This document shows, one piece after another, positions 1 through 7,095 of a stretch of DNA of 49,198 bases; position 1 is the first letter of the stretch; each line of letters opens with the position of its first letter. The position numbers and the translations under genes were made by a program. Source of the DNA: Blastococcus sp. (GTDB lineage Bacteria > Actinomycetota > Actinomycetes > Mycobacteriales > Geodermatophilaceae). Location of the stretch: the NCBI GenBank assembly GCA_025965715.1, contig JAOPWJ010000193.1, positions 1-49,198 of the forward strand, in the 5' to 3' direction. Below the pieces are notes generated by a model, which was not told the origin of the DNA, did no database searches, and saw only the letters and a list, made by a program, of their open reading frames with translations.

Positions 1-1
1 C

Positions 2-727
2 GACGGTGCGGTGAACCCGCACGGCTGGGCGCTGCAGGTGCCCACCCTCCCGAAGGACGTCGTGGGCAGCCCCGACCTCTCGCTGATCGGCAACTTCTCG
101 CTGTTCGGCGGGTTCGACCGGATCGGCGTCATCGCCGCGCTGCTCATCGTCTTCGCGATCATGATCGCCGACTTCTTCGACACCGTGGGCACCGTGACCG
201 CCGTCGGCGCCGAGGGGGGACTCCTCGACGAGGACCGCAACCTGCCGAAGTCCCAGTCGGTGCTCCTCGTCGACTCCCTCGCCGCCGCCGCGGGAGGCGC
301 CGCGAGCGTCTCGTCCAACACGACCTACATCGAGAGCACCTCCGGCGTGGCCGACGGGGCCCGCACCGGTCTGGCCAGCGTCGCGACCGGCGTGCTGTTC
401 CTCGTCGCGACGTTCTTCAGCCCGCTGGTGCAGGTCGTGCCCTCGGAGGCCGCGGCCCCCGCGCTCGTCATCGTCGGTGCCCTGATGATCACCCAGATCC
501 GGTACCTGGTCTGGGACGACATGGTCCTGGTCATCCCGGCATTCCTCACGATCGCGCTGATGCCGTTCACCTACTCGATCACCAACGGCATCGGCGCCGG
601 CGTCGTCAGCTACGTGCTGCTGCGGGCGGTCACCGGTGGCCGGCGCCAGGTGCACCCGCTGATGTGGCTGATCGCTGTGCTGTTCGTCATCTACTTCGCT
701 CTGGAGCCCCTGCAGCAGCTGTTCTGA
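2..727 (+). CDS. NCS2-family purine/nucleobase permease (AzgA-like), C-terminal part
   Basis: This is the 3' part of an integral membrane nucleobase permease, probably for purines such as hypoxanthine or guanine, driven by proton symport. The frame is open to the window edge, so the ORF-track GTG at 11 is probably internal and the real start lies outside. About 240 residues are visible with several hydrophobic segments. The segment DFFDTVGTVTAVGAEGG matches the conserved helix motif of the AzgA branch of NCS2, and SSNTTYIESTSGVADGARTG matches the substrate-site region of that branch. The protein ends in a final helix near MWLIAVLFVIYFAL. The family call is firm. The exact substrate cannot be read from this fragment. 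Confidence 0.88.
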   Translation, partial: DGAVNPHGWALQVPTLPKDVVGSPDLSLIGNFSLFGGFDRIGVIAALLIVFAIMIADFFDTVGTVTAVGAEGGLLDEDRNLPKSQSVLLVDSLAAAAGGAASVSSNTTYIESTSGVADGARTGLASVATGVLFLVATFFSPLVQVVPSEAAAPALVIVGALMITQIRYLVWDDMVLVIPAFLTIALMPFTYSITNGIGAGVVSYVLLRAVTGGRRQVHPLMWLIAVLFVIYFALEPLQQLF

Positions 728-731
728 ATGA

Positions 732-790
732 GGGCGCCACTCGCCCCAGTCCCTCGCAGGCTCGCGGCGGGGCCCGGGAAGGAGCCGCCC
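732..790 (+). repeat. GC-rich intergenic block with small hairpin and possible dispersed-repeat similarity
   Basis: The 150-bp gap after the permease holds a short hairpin (GGGCG, 5-nt loop, CGCCC, 732-746) that may end permease transcription. Next comes the block CTCGCAGGCTCGCGGCGGGG (about 753-772), which resembles CTCGCACGCTCGCGATGAG on the minus strand near 28.27 kb. No coding signal is seen. Confidence 0.3.
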
Positions 791-871
791 TGGCGCTCCG
801 GTAGGAGTACGCGATGCTCCCTGCCAGCGTCCGGTCCAGCCGTGTGGTGAGCCGAGCTAACCATCACGGGC

Positions 872-877
872 TAGTGT
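872..877 (+). promoter_or_regulatory. Putative -10 box of leaderless marR transcript
   Basis: TAGTGT fits the actinobacterial -10 consensus TANNNT and ends 7 nt before the GTG at 885. There is no Shine-Dalgarno sequence in that gap. This favours GTG 885 over the GTG at 876, which lies inside the box. Confidence 0.45.
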
Positions 878-884
878 GAGAGGT

Positions 885-1319
885 GTGAACCGGACGACGC
901 TGGACACCGCGGCGCTGGCCCACGACCTCCGGCTGGCCGTCATGCGGTTCTCCCGCCGGCTGCGCAACCAGCGGGTGGACACGTCGGTCACGCTCACCCA
1001 TCTGGCGGCCCTGTCGACGCTGAAGCGGTACGGGCCCATGAGCCCGGGGGAGCTGGCCGGCCACGAGCGGGTTCAGCCACCGTCGATGACCCGCGTGGTC
1101 GTCGCACTCGAAGGCATGGGGATGGTCACGCGCACTGCACACCCCACCGACGGCCGGCAGGTGGTCATCGGGCTGACCCCGGCCGCCGACGAGCTGCTCG
1201 ACGCCGAGGCCCGCGCCCGCGAGGCCTGGTTGAGCGGCCGGCTGCAGCAGCTCAGCGCCGAGGACCGCACGGTGCTCCGCGAGGCCGCGGTGATCATGGA
1301 CAAGCTGGCCAGTGGGTGA
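885..1319 (+). CDS. MarR-family transcriptional regulator
   Basis: A 144-residue winged-helix DNA-binding protein. MarR proteins bind promoters as dimers and usually repress a neighbouring transporter or enzyme gene until a small ligand binds. The visible core runs from an N-terminal helix (ALAHDLRLAVMRFSRRLRNQ), through the helix-turn-helix (MSPGELAGHERVQPPSMTRVVVALEGMGMV), to the wing (RTAHPTDGRQVVIGLTPAADELL) and the C-terminal dimerisation helices. GTG 885 is preferred to GTG 876 because a -10 box lies just upstream. The MFS exporter gene starts about 48 bp downstream on the same strand, so it is the likely target or partner. The ligand is unknown. Confidence 0.88.
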   Translation: MNRTTLDTAALAHDLRLAVMRFSRRLRNQRVDTSVTLTHLAALSTLKRYGPMSPGELAGHERVQPPSMTRVVVALEGMGMVTRTAHPTDGRQVVIGLTPAADELLDAEARAREAWLSGRLQQLSAEDRTVLREAAVIMDKLASG

Positions 1320-1366
1320 CCTGAACGAGCGCTGACCGTGAGCCGCCGAAGGACCCGGGCACCGGA

Positions 1367-2707
1367 ATGTTCCGGGCGCTACGGGTGCGCAACTACCGCA
1401 TCTTCGCCTCGACCAACCTGATCAGCCTCACCGGCACCTGGATGCAACGCATCGGGCAGGACTGGCTGGCGCTGCAGCTCTCGGGCGACAGCGGTGTCGC
1501 CCTCGGTCTGCTCACCGCGCTCCAGTTCGGGCCGACGCTGGTGCTGAGCATGTACGGGGGCGTGCTGGCCGACCGGTACGACAAGCGCCGCACCTTGGTG
1601 ATCACCCAGGCGCTCATGGGTGTGCTCGCCCTGGTTCTCGGGCTGCTCGTCGCCACCGGCGGCGTGGCGCTCTGGCATGTGTTCGCGCTGGCCGGCGGGC
1701 TGGGCGCCGTCTCGGCCATCGACGCCCCGGTGCGGCAGGCGTTCGTGTCCGAGATGGTCGGGCCCGGCCTGTTGGCCAACGCGGTGAGCCTGAACTCCAC
1801 GACCTTCAACGGTGCCCGGCTGGTCGGCCCGGCGGTCGCGGGGCTGGTCATCGGGGCGTCATCGGGCAACACCGCGCCGGCGTTCTTCATCAACGCCGCG
1901 AGCTTCGCCTTCACGATCGCGGGCCTGCTGGGCATGCGCCAGTCCGAGCTGCAACCCAGCCCGCCCGTCGCGCGGGCCGGCGGGCAACTGCGCGCGGGAG
2001 TGGCCTACACCTGGGCCCACCCCGACCTGGTGCTCGCGATGGTGCTCGCCTTCGTCATCGGCACATTCGGGTTCAACTATCAGGTGACCATCGCGCTGAT
2101 GTCCCGCGAGGTCTTCAATCTCGGGGCGGAGGCGTTCGGGCTGCTGTCCACCTTCTTCGCCCTGGGTTCCCTGAGCGGGGCGCTGCTGTCCACCAGGCGC
2201 AGCGTCCGGCCGCGGCAACGATTCCTGGTCGGCTCGGCCGTGGTCTTCGGCGCCCTCACGGTCATCTCCGGGCTGATGCCGACGTACCTGTCCTTCGCCC
2301 TGCTGCTGATCCCCACGGGGGCGGCGGCGCTGGTCTTCAGCGTGGCCAACAACAGCTTCGTGCAGCTGGGCGTCGACCCGCAGATGCGCGGTCGCGTGAT
2401 GGCGCTCTACTTCATGTGCTTCCTGGGCGGCACCCCGGTGGGCGCACCGCTGATCGGCTGGATCTCGGAGAACCTGGGCGCGCCGTGGGGATTGATCCTG
2501 GGTGGCGCCGTCGTCGTCGTGGCCGGGGTCGGCGCCGCGCTCTTCTTGGGGCGGGGGCGACGGGTGCGGATCGAAGCGGGCCTGGCCCCGCTTCGACTGC
2601 GCCTGCGCGTCGGGCCGGCGGTCGGCGCCGTGCCGTCCGCGCGCCTGCGGGCGGCGGAGGAGGCCGTCGCGGACCGTGCACCGGGACAACCGGTTGCCGG
2701 CGGCTGA
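1367..2707 (+). CDS. MFS transporter (EntS-like exporter)
   Basis: A 446-residue major facilitator superfamily protein with about 12 hydrophobic segments. The start MFRALRVRNYRIFASTNLISLTGTWMQRIGQDWLA is typical of the enterobactin-exporter-like group (MFS_3). The loop GGVLADRYDKRRTL is the MFS motif A between helices 2 and 3, and the D/N-rich stretch AIDAPVRQAFVSEMVG follows helix 4 as in that group. The last 45 residues form an Arg/Ala-rich cytoplasmic tail. The MarR gene just upstream is probably its regulator. The substrate (drug, siderophore or metabolite) is not evident. Confidence 0.88.
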   Translation: MFRALRVRNYRIFASTNLISLTGTWMQRIGQDWLALQLSGDSGVALGLLTALQFGPTLVLSMYGGVLADRYDKRRTLVITQALMGVLALVLGLLVATGGVALWHVFALAGGLGAVSAIDAPVRQAFVSEMVGPGLLANAVSLNSTTFNGARLVGPAVAGLVIGASSGNTAPAFFINAASFAFTIAGLLGMRQSELQPSPPVARAGGQLRAGVAYTWAHPDLVLAMVLAFVIGTFGFNYQVTIALMSREVFNLGAEAFGLLSTFFALGSLSGALLSTRRSVRPRQRFLVGSAVVFGALTVISGLMPTYLSFALLLIPTGAAALVFSVANNSFVQLGVDPQMRGRVMALYFMCFLGGTPVGAPLIGWISENLGAPWGLILGGAVVVVAGVGAALFLGRGRRVRIEAGLAPLRLRLRVGPAVGAVPSARLRAAEEAVADRAPGQPVAGG

Positions 2708-2753
2708 CGCGGGTACCGTCGAATCGTTCGTCCGATCGGGTCCGGGAGGCGCC

Positions 2754-3161
2754 ATGGCCGCGCTCGCGCTCGCGCCGATACTCGCCCTGCTCGTCGCCGT
2801 GGCTGTCGGGCTGGACCTCGTCGGCCGCTGGCTCTCCGGTGGCACCGTCGCGCGCCAACGGCAGCGCCAGCGTGGGCACTCGCCGCGCGCGGCCCTTCCC
2901 GAGCCCGCGCGGCGGCCGCTCCAGGTCGTCGCCGCCGACGTGCGCCGGCTGGCACGGCAGCTCGCGCTGGTGCCCGCGGGCGCGCCGCTCGTGCGCTGGC
3001 AGGCCCTCTGGACCGCCTACGATGCGGTGCTCATGGAGGCGGCCGAGCAACTCGAGGTCGCTCACGAGCTCACGGCCACCTGCGTGGGTATGCCCCGCGA
3101 CATCGAGCGGCTGCGGGTGCTCGCGGCTCTCGAGAGCGCGGGCCTGGTGGTGCGCGCCTGA
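2754..3161 (+). CDS. Small membrane-anchored hypothetical protein
   Basis: The ORF-track entry is longer (from 2502), but its first 84 residues are an out-of-frame shadow of the MFS gene. ATG 2754 has a GGGAGGC ribosome-binding site and opens a believable 135-residue protein. It has one N-terminal membrane helix (ALALAPILALLVAVAVGLDLV), then a basic linker (RQRQRQR), then a soluble helical domain (QLALVPAGAPLVRWQALWTAYDAVLMEAAEQLEV, then GMPRDIERLRVLAALESAGL). I do not recognise a named family. Its stop codon overlaps the presumed CTG start of the ThpR gene, so the two are probably co-translated. Confidence 0.75.
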   Translation: MAALALAPILALLVAVAVGLDLVGRWLSGGTVARQRQRQRGHSPRAALPEPARRPLQVVAADVRRLARQLALVPAGAPLVRWQALWTAYDAVLMEAAEQLEVAHELTATCVGMPRDIERLRVLAALESAGLVVRA

Positions 3162-3721
3162 TCCGCGCGGGCGCCCGGCTCTTCTTCGCCGCCGATCCAT
3201 CCGACGAGGCGCGCGCCCACCTCGACCGCGCGCTGACACCGTTGCGGGATGTTCCCGGTGCGCCCCGCTGGGGCGCACCCGAGCGCTGGCACCTGACCCT
3301 GCTGTTTCTCGGGGAGGTCCCGGCCGATCGGGCCGAGCTCTTGATCGAGGCTGCGGCGCGTGCGGTCGAGGCCGCGCCGCCCATGACGTTGCGCCTGGCC
3401 GGCGGCGGGCGGTTCGGTTCGACACGCCGTCCTCAGGTGGCCTGGGCCGGCCTCGAGGGGGACGTCGGACCGCTCGTCGAGCTCGCCCGGCGGCTCGCCG
3501 CGGGAGCCCGGTCACTACGCCTGGTGGTCGAGGACCGGCCCTTCCGTCCGCACCTGACCCTCGGCCGGTGGCGCCCCGGCCGCCCGGCCGACGGCACCGT
3601 CATGGACCGGCTGGCCGACTACCGAGGACCGGCCTGGCCGGTGACCGACGTGCGGCTGCTCGACAGCCACCTCGGCCCGGACCCCCGGTACGACACGGTG
3701 GCGGCCTGGGCGGTCAGCTGA
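3158..3721 (+). CDS. thpR: RNA 2',3'-cyclic phosphodiesterase (2H family, ThpR/LigT)
   Basis: A 2H phosphoesterase that opens 2',3'-cyclic phosphate ends of RNA; it was historically called 2'-5' RNA ligase. Two HxTx motifs are visible, HLTLLFLGEV and HLTLGRW, with the usual spacing. The ORF track starts at TTG 3242, but that removes the first strand and helix (ARLFFAADPSDEARAHLDRAL), which the family needs. Upstream in this frame I see no ATG, GTG or TTG. The only near-cognate start is CTG 3158, which overlaps the preceding TGA as CTGA. With that start the protein is 187 residues, the normal family size. Function is well supported; the start is inferred. Confidence 0.82.
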   Translation: MIRAGARLFFAADPSDEARAHLDRALTPLRDVPGAPRWGAPERWHLTLLFLGEVPADRAELLIEAAARAVEAAPPMTLRLAGGGRFGSTRRPQVAWAGLEGDVGPLVELARRLAAGARSLRLVVEDRPFRPHLTLGRWRPGRPADGTVMDRLADYRGPAWPVTDVRLLDSHLGPDPRYDTVAAWAVS

Positions 3722-3776
3722 CCGGCCGTGACGAATTCCGCCCCCGGCCGTGGGCGGTGGGGCGTGCGGTCTCCGC

Positions 3777-4745
3777 TTACCAGGCGTACTCCATGGGGGC
3801 GGGCTTGTAGCCCGGGAAGATGTCGTCGAGGCGGGCGAGCACGTCGTCGTCGAGGTGCACGTCGAGGGCGCGGAGCCCGCCCTCGAGTTGTTCCATCGTG
3901 CGGGGGCCGACGATCGGCGCGGTGACCGCCGGCTGGTGCAGCAGCCAGGCCACCCCGACGTCGGCCGGATGCTGGCCGATCTCTTGGCACAGGGCCTCGT
4001 ACCGCTCCAGCGCCGGACGGTGCTTCTCCACCCGCTCCTGGTTGCGCGGCTCCTTGCGGCGGGAGCCCTCGGCCTTCTCGAGGACGCCGGCGAGCAGTCC
4101 GCCGGCGAGCGGGCTCCACGGGATGATGCCGACGCCGTAGTGCCGGGCCGCGGGGAGCACCTCGAGCTCGACGTGCCGGGTGAGCAGGTTGTAGTGCGAC
4201 TGCTCGCTGACCAGACCCTGGAAGTTCCGGCGTGCGGCCGCCTCGTTGGCCGCGGCGATCTGCCAGGCGGCGTGGTTGGACGAGCCGACGTAGAGCACCT
4301 TGCCCTGGGCGACCAGCGTCTCGCAGGCCTGCCAGATCTCCTCCCACGGCGTCTTCAGGTCGACGTGGTGGAACTGGTAGAGGTCGATCCACTCGGTCCG
4401 CATCCGGCGCAGCGAGCCCTCGCAGGCACGGACGATGTTGCGGGCGGACAGGAACGTGTCGTTGGGCCAGTCCGACATCCCGCCGTAGACCTTGGTGGCC
4501 AGGACGGTCCTCTCGCGCCGCTCGCCGCCCTGGGCGAACCAGCTGCCGAGCACCTCCTCGGTGCGGCCCTTGCCGGCCTCGAAGCCGTAGACGTTGGCGG
4601 TGTCGAAGAAGTTGATCCCCTCGGCCAGCGCCCGGTCCATGATCGCGTGGCTGTCTGCCTCCTCGGTCTGCCAGCCGAAGTTCATGGTGCCGAGGCACAG
4701 GCGGGAGACCGACAGTCCGCTGCGTCCCAGATGCGTGTACTCCAT
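3777..4745 (-). CDS. Aldo/keto reductase
   Basis: A 322-residue NADPH-dependent oxidoreductase with the TIM-barrel AKR fold. The family tetrad is visible: Asp48 and Tyr53 in FFDTANVYG, Lys85 in LATKVYGG and His126 in LYQFHHVD. The C-terminal GPRTMEQLEGGLRAL segment fits the cofactor-binding end. The longer ORF-track version adds 49 residues that are antisense to the neighbouring thioesterase. ATG 4745 gives the standard MEYTHLGRSGLSVSRLCLG start and has AGGGTGG 6 nt upstream. It is divergent from the thioesterase gene. The sequence resembles the YghZ/Kvbeta-like group of AKRs; the substrate is unknown. Confidence 0.9.
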   Translation of the reverse strand: MEYTHLGRSGLSVSRLCLGTMNFGWQTEEADSHAIMDRALAEGINFFDTANVYGFEAGKGRTEEVLGSWFAQGGERRERTVLATKVYGGMSDWPNDTFLSARNIVRACEGSLRRMRTEWIDLYQFHHVDLKTPWEEIWQACETLVAQGKVLYVGSSNHAAWQIAAANEAAARRNFQGLVSEQSHYNLLTRHVELEVLPAARHYGVGIIPWSPLAGGLLAGVLEKAEGSRRKEPRNQERVEKHRPALERYEALCQEIGQHPADVGVAWLLHQPAVTAPIVGPRTMEQLEGGLRALDVHLDDDVLARLDDIFPGYKPAPMEYAW

Positions 4746-4773
4746 GGGAAACCACCCTGGCACTCTGACCGTC

Positions 4774-5595
4774 GTGCCGCAGAACGATGGACTTCCCTCC
4801 TTCGACGCCGCCACCGCCGTCGAGCGGACGGAGGGCGGGGGGCTGGTCGCCGGCCTGGACCCTGGTTGGGACGTCGGCGGCGGCATCCTCAACGGCGGCT
4901 ACCTGCTGTCGGTGGCGGCACGGGCCGCGGTCATGGCCAGCCCGCATGCGCACCCGGTGGCGCTCTCGGCGAGCTATCTGCGCGCCCCGGCGGCCGGACC
5001 GGCCACGCTGACCGTTGTCCCCGGGACGGCGGGACGGACCCTGGCGCACTCCTACGTCACGCTGTCCGACCCGAGCGGTCCGGCGCTCACCGTGCAGGCG
5101 ACGACGGCGACTCTCACCGACTATGCGTCGGTCTACTCGCAGCCGATGCCCGACGTGTCGCCGGTCGAGGAGTGCTTCTCCCTCGCGGAGCACGCCCACC
5201 TCGCGCCGCCCGGCGTCCAGGTGCCGGGGTTGTCGCTGCGGGTGGACACCCGGCTGGACATCGCCACCGCCGGATGGGCGTTCGGACAGCCGTCGGGGGA
5301 GCCGGTGCTGCGGGCGTGGATGCGGTTCGCCGACGGCCGCGAGCCCGATCCGCTGGCACTGCTCACCTTCGCCGACGCCCTGCCGCCGACGAGCTTCGCG
5401 ATGGGCAACTTCGGGTGGGCGCCGACGGTGCAGTTGCAGGTGTTCGTGCGGGCGCTGCCCGCGCCGGGCTGGTGCCTGGTGGAGGCGCGCTCCAGCGAGC
5501 TCGCCGGCGGCTGGGTCGACGAGGACTACCGCATCTGGGACTCCACCGGCAGGCTGGTCGCGCAGAGCCGTCAGCTCGCCCGCGCCCCCCGATGA
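4774..5595 (+). CDS. TesB-like acyl-CoA thioesterase domain protein (double hotdog)
   Basis: About 273 residues with two hotdog folds, as in bacterial TesB-like acyl-CoA thioesterases. The first domain carries GGGILNGGYLLSVAARAAV, the usual hotdog helix, and SASYLRAPAAGPATLTV. The second carries WMRFADGREPDPLALLTFADALPP and FVRALPAPGWCLVEARSSELAGGWVDEDYRIWD, both typical of the family. GTG 4774 is preferred because ATG 4744 overlaps the start codon of the divergent aldo/keto reductase gene; CACTCT ends 7 nt before GTG 4774 and could be a -10 box. The gene ends in a strong hairpin shared with the convergent tetR gene. The acyl substrate is unknown. Confidence 0.82.
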   Translation: MPQNDGLPSFDAATAVERTEGGGLVAGLDPGWDVGGGILNGGYLLSVAARAAVMASPHAHPVALSASYLRAPAAGPATLTVVPGTAGRTLAHSYVTLSDPSGPALTVQATTATLTDYASVYSQPMPDVSPVEECFSLAEHAHLAPPGVQVPGLSLRVDTRLDIATAGWAFGQPSGEPVLRAWMRFADGREPDPLALLTFADALPPTSFAMGNFGWAPTVQLQVFVRALPAPGWCLVEARSSELAGGWVDEDYRIWDSTGRLVAQSRQLARAPR

Positions 5596-5610
5596 TCAGG
5601 TGACCTGATC
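5594..5610. repeat. Perfect 8-bp palindrome (GATCAGGT-G-ACCTGATC)
   Basis: An uninterrupted inverted repeat with a 1-nt centre overlaps the stop of the thioesterase gene and lies just before the 15-bp terminator hairpin. The tiny centre is unlike a terminator and more like a protein-binding dyad, but no regulator can be assigned. Confidence 0.5.
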
Positions 5611-5614
5611 GACA

Positions 5615-5652
5615 GGGGTCCTGGCTCACTGTCGATGGTGAGCCAGGACCCC
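5615..5652. terminator. Bidirectional terminator hairpin between convergent genes
   Basis: A perfect 15-bp stem (GGGGTCCTGGCTCAC and GTGAGCCAGGACCCC) with an 8-nt loop sits between the ends of the thioesterase gene (5595, plus) and the tetR gene (5663, minus). No U-tract follows, which is common for GC-rich actinobacterial terminators. Confidence 0.8.
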
Positions 5653-5662
5653 GAACGGTGAG

Positions 5663-6307
5663 CTAGGACGGCGGGTGCGGCCGAGGACGGGCCGGTGCCG
5701 GCGGCTCGAGCTCGCCGGTGAGGTAGCGCTGCACGTTCGGCCCGATCGCCGCGATCAACGACTCGTGCGACGCCGACGCGATCGGCTCGGCGCACAGCAC
5801 GTACCGGATCATGACCAGGCCGATCAGCTGCGAGGCGACGAGGGCACCGCGAGCGTCGCGTTCCTCGTCGGAGTAGCCGAGGGTGCCCACGACCCGGCCG
5901 ACCACCTTGGCGACCAGGAACTCGCGCAGCAGTTTCGCCGTCCACTCGTTGCTCACGGCTGAGCGGATCAGTGCCAGGCCGGCGGGGCGGGCGGGGCCGT
6001 CCCACAGGCTGAGCAGCATGCGCACGGCGCTGGCTCCCAGTTCGTCGCGACCGGCCGCCAGCACCGCGGGCAGCACCTCGTCGGGGTCGGCGGGCGCCTC
6101 CACGGCGGCGAGGAAGAGCTTGTCCTTGCTTCCGAAGTAGTGGTGCACCAGCGCCGGGTCGACCCCGGCTGCGGTCGCGATCCCGCGAATGGTCGCGCCG
6201 TCGAAGCCGCGTTCGGCGAAGGCCGTGCGCGCCGCGGCGAGCACCGCCTCCCGGGTGTCGGGATTGCCCGGGCGCCGGCCCGGGCGCCGGCTCTCCGCGG
6301 CGCTCAG
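5663..6307 (-). CDS. TetR-family regulator of the ABC exporter operon
   Basis: A 214-residue TetR repressor. The N-terminal DNA-binding domain is clear: DTREAVLAAARTAFAERGFDGATIRGIATAAGVDPALVHHYFGSKDKLF. The rest is the helical ligand and dimer domain. It is the last gene of a three-gene minus-strand operon (ATPase, permease, regulator) and probably represses that operon. The ORF track extends far into the permease in another frame. The conserved basic arm SRRPGRRPGNPDTR has no ATG or GTG before it, but CTG 6307 overlaps the permease stop as CTGA and has GGAGG 8 nt upstream. CTG is therefore the best start. A GTG inside helix 1 would truncate the HTH. Confidence 0.88.
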   Translation of the reverse strand: MSAAESRRPGRRPGNPDTREAVLAAARTAFAERGFDGATIRGIATAAGVDPALVHHYFGSKDKLFLAAVEAPADPDEVLPAVLAAGRDELGASAVRMLLSLWDGPARPAGLALIRSAVSNEWTAKLLREFLVAKVVGRVVGTLGYSDEERDARGALVASQLIGLVMIRYVLCAEPIASASHESLIAAIGPNVQRYLTGELEPPAPARPRPHPPS

Positions 6308-7095
6308 CTGGTCCGCCTCCGCAGGGTCGCCGCCGCGAGCGCGAGGGCGAGCACGGCCGCTCCGGCCACGACGGCGACGTCGGTCCACATCGTGGCCGTT
6401 GCGGTCGCGGACCACCCGACCTCCTGCAGGGCCTCGACCGCGTAGGTGAGCGGAAGGACGTTGCTGATCGCCTGCAGCCAGCCGTCCATCCGGTCGACCG
6501 GCACGAGCAGCCCGCAGAGGAAGAACTGCGGCAGCACGATCACCGGCATGAACTGCACGGCCTGGAACTCGGTGCGGGCGAACGCACTGGCCAGCAGGCC
6601 GAGAGCGACCCCGAGGACGGCGTCGGCGACGGCGATGAGCACGACGAGCGCGATCGAGCCGGTGACGTCGAGGCCGTACACCGTGGTCGCGATCCCGACC
6701 GTGACCAGCGCCTGCGATGCGGCCGCCAGCCCGAAGGCAAGGCCGTAGCCGAGCAGGAGGTCGAGCCGGGCCAAGGGAGTGGTGAGCAGCCGCTCCAATG
6801 TGCCGGAGGTGCGCTCCCGCAGCATCGCGATGCTGGTCACCAGGAACATCACCACGAACGGGAAGATGCCGAGCATCGTCAGGCCCACGCGGTCGAAGAC
6901 GCTCGCCTGGCCGGGAAGGGTCGGCACGTCCTTCCACAGCAGGTAGAGCAGTCCGAGGAGCAGGCTCGGGAGCACCAGCAGCATCGCGATGGTGCGGTGG
7001 TCGTGCCGCAGCTGGCGGAGCACCCGCCCGGCGGTGGCCGCGGTGAGCCGCGGGCTGACGTGAATGGTGCTCCGCCGCTCCCGGGCCGCGGTCAT
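6304..7095 (-). CDS. ABC-2 type transporter permease
   Basis: A 263-residue membrane protein with six hydrophobic segments: AMLLVLPSLLLGLLYLL, LTMLGIFPFVVMFLVTSIAML, the YGLAFGLAAASQALVTVGIA region, ALVVLIAVADAVLGVALGLLASA, FMPVIVLPQFFLCGLLVPV and a C-terminal helix. The cytoplasmic segment LRERTSGTLERLLTTPLARLDLLLGY is the hallmark of ABC-2 exporters of the drug/daunorubicin-resistance type. ATG 7095 overlaps the stop of the ATPase gene (ATGA), so the two are translationally coupled and form one exporter. The end overlaps the CTG start of the tetR gene. Substrate unknown; an amphipathic toxic compound is a reasonable guess. Confidence 0.9.
   Translation of the reverse strand: MTAARERRSTIHVSPRLTAATAGRVLRQLRHDHRTIAMLLVLPSLLLGLLYLLWKDVPTLPGQASVFDRVGLTMLGIFPFVVMFLVTSIAMLRERTSGTLERLLTTPLARLDLLLGYGLAFGLAAASQALVTVGIATTVYGLDVTGSIALVVLIAVADAVLGVALGLLASAFARTEFQAVQFMPVIVLPQFFLCGLLVPVDRMDGWLQAISNVLPLTYAVEALQEVGWSATATATMWTDVAVVAGAAVLALALAAATLRRRTS

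Noticed and set aside
3750-5603. 617-codon plus-strand ORF
   Set aside because: It is antisense to the aldo/keto reductase gene and out of frame with the thioesterase. Composition is that of a shadow.
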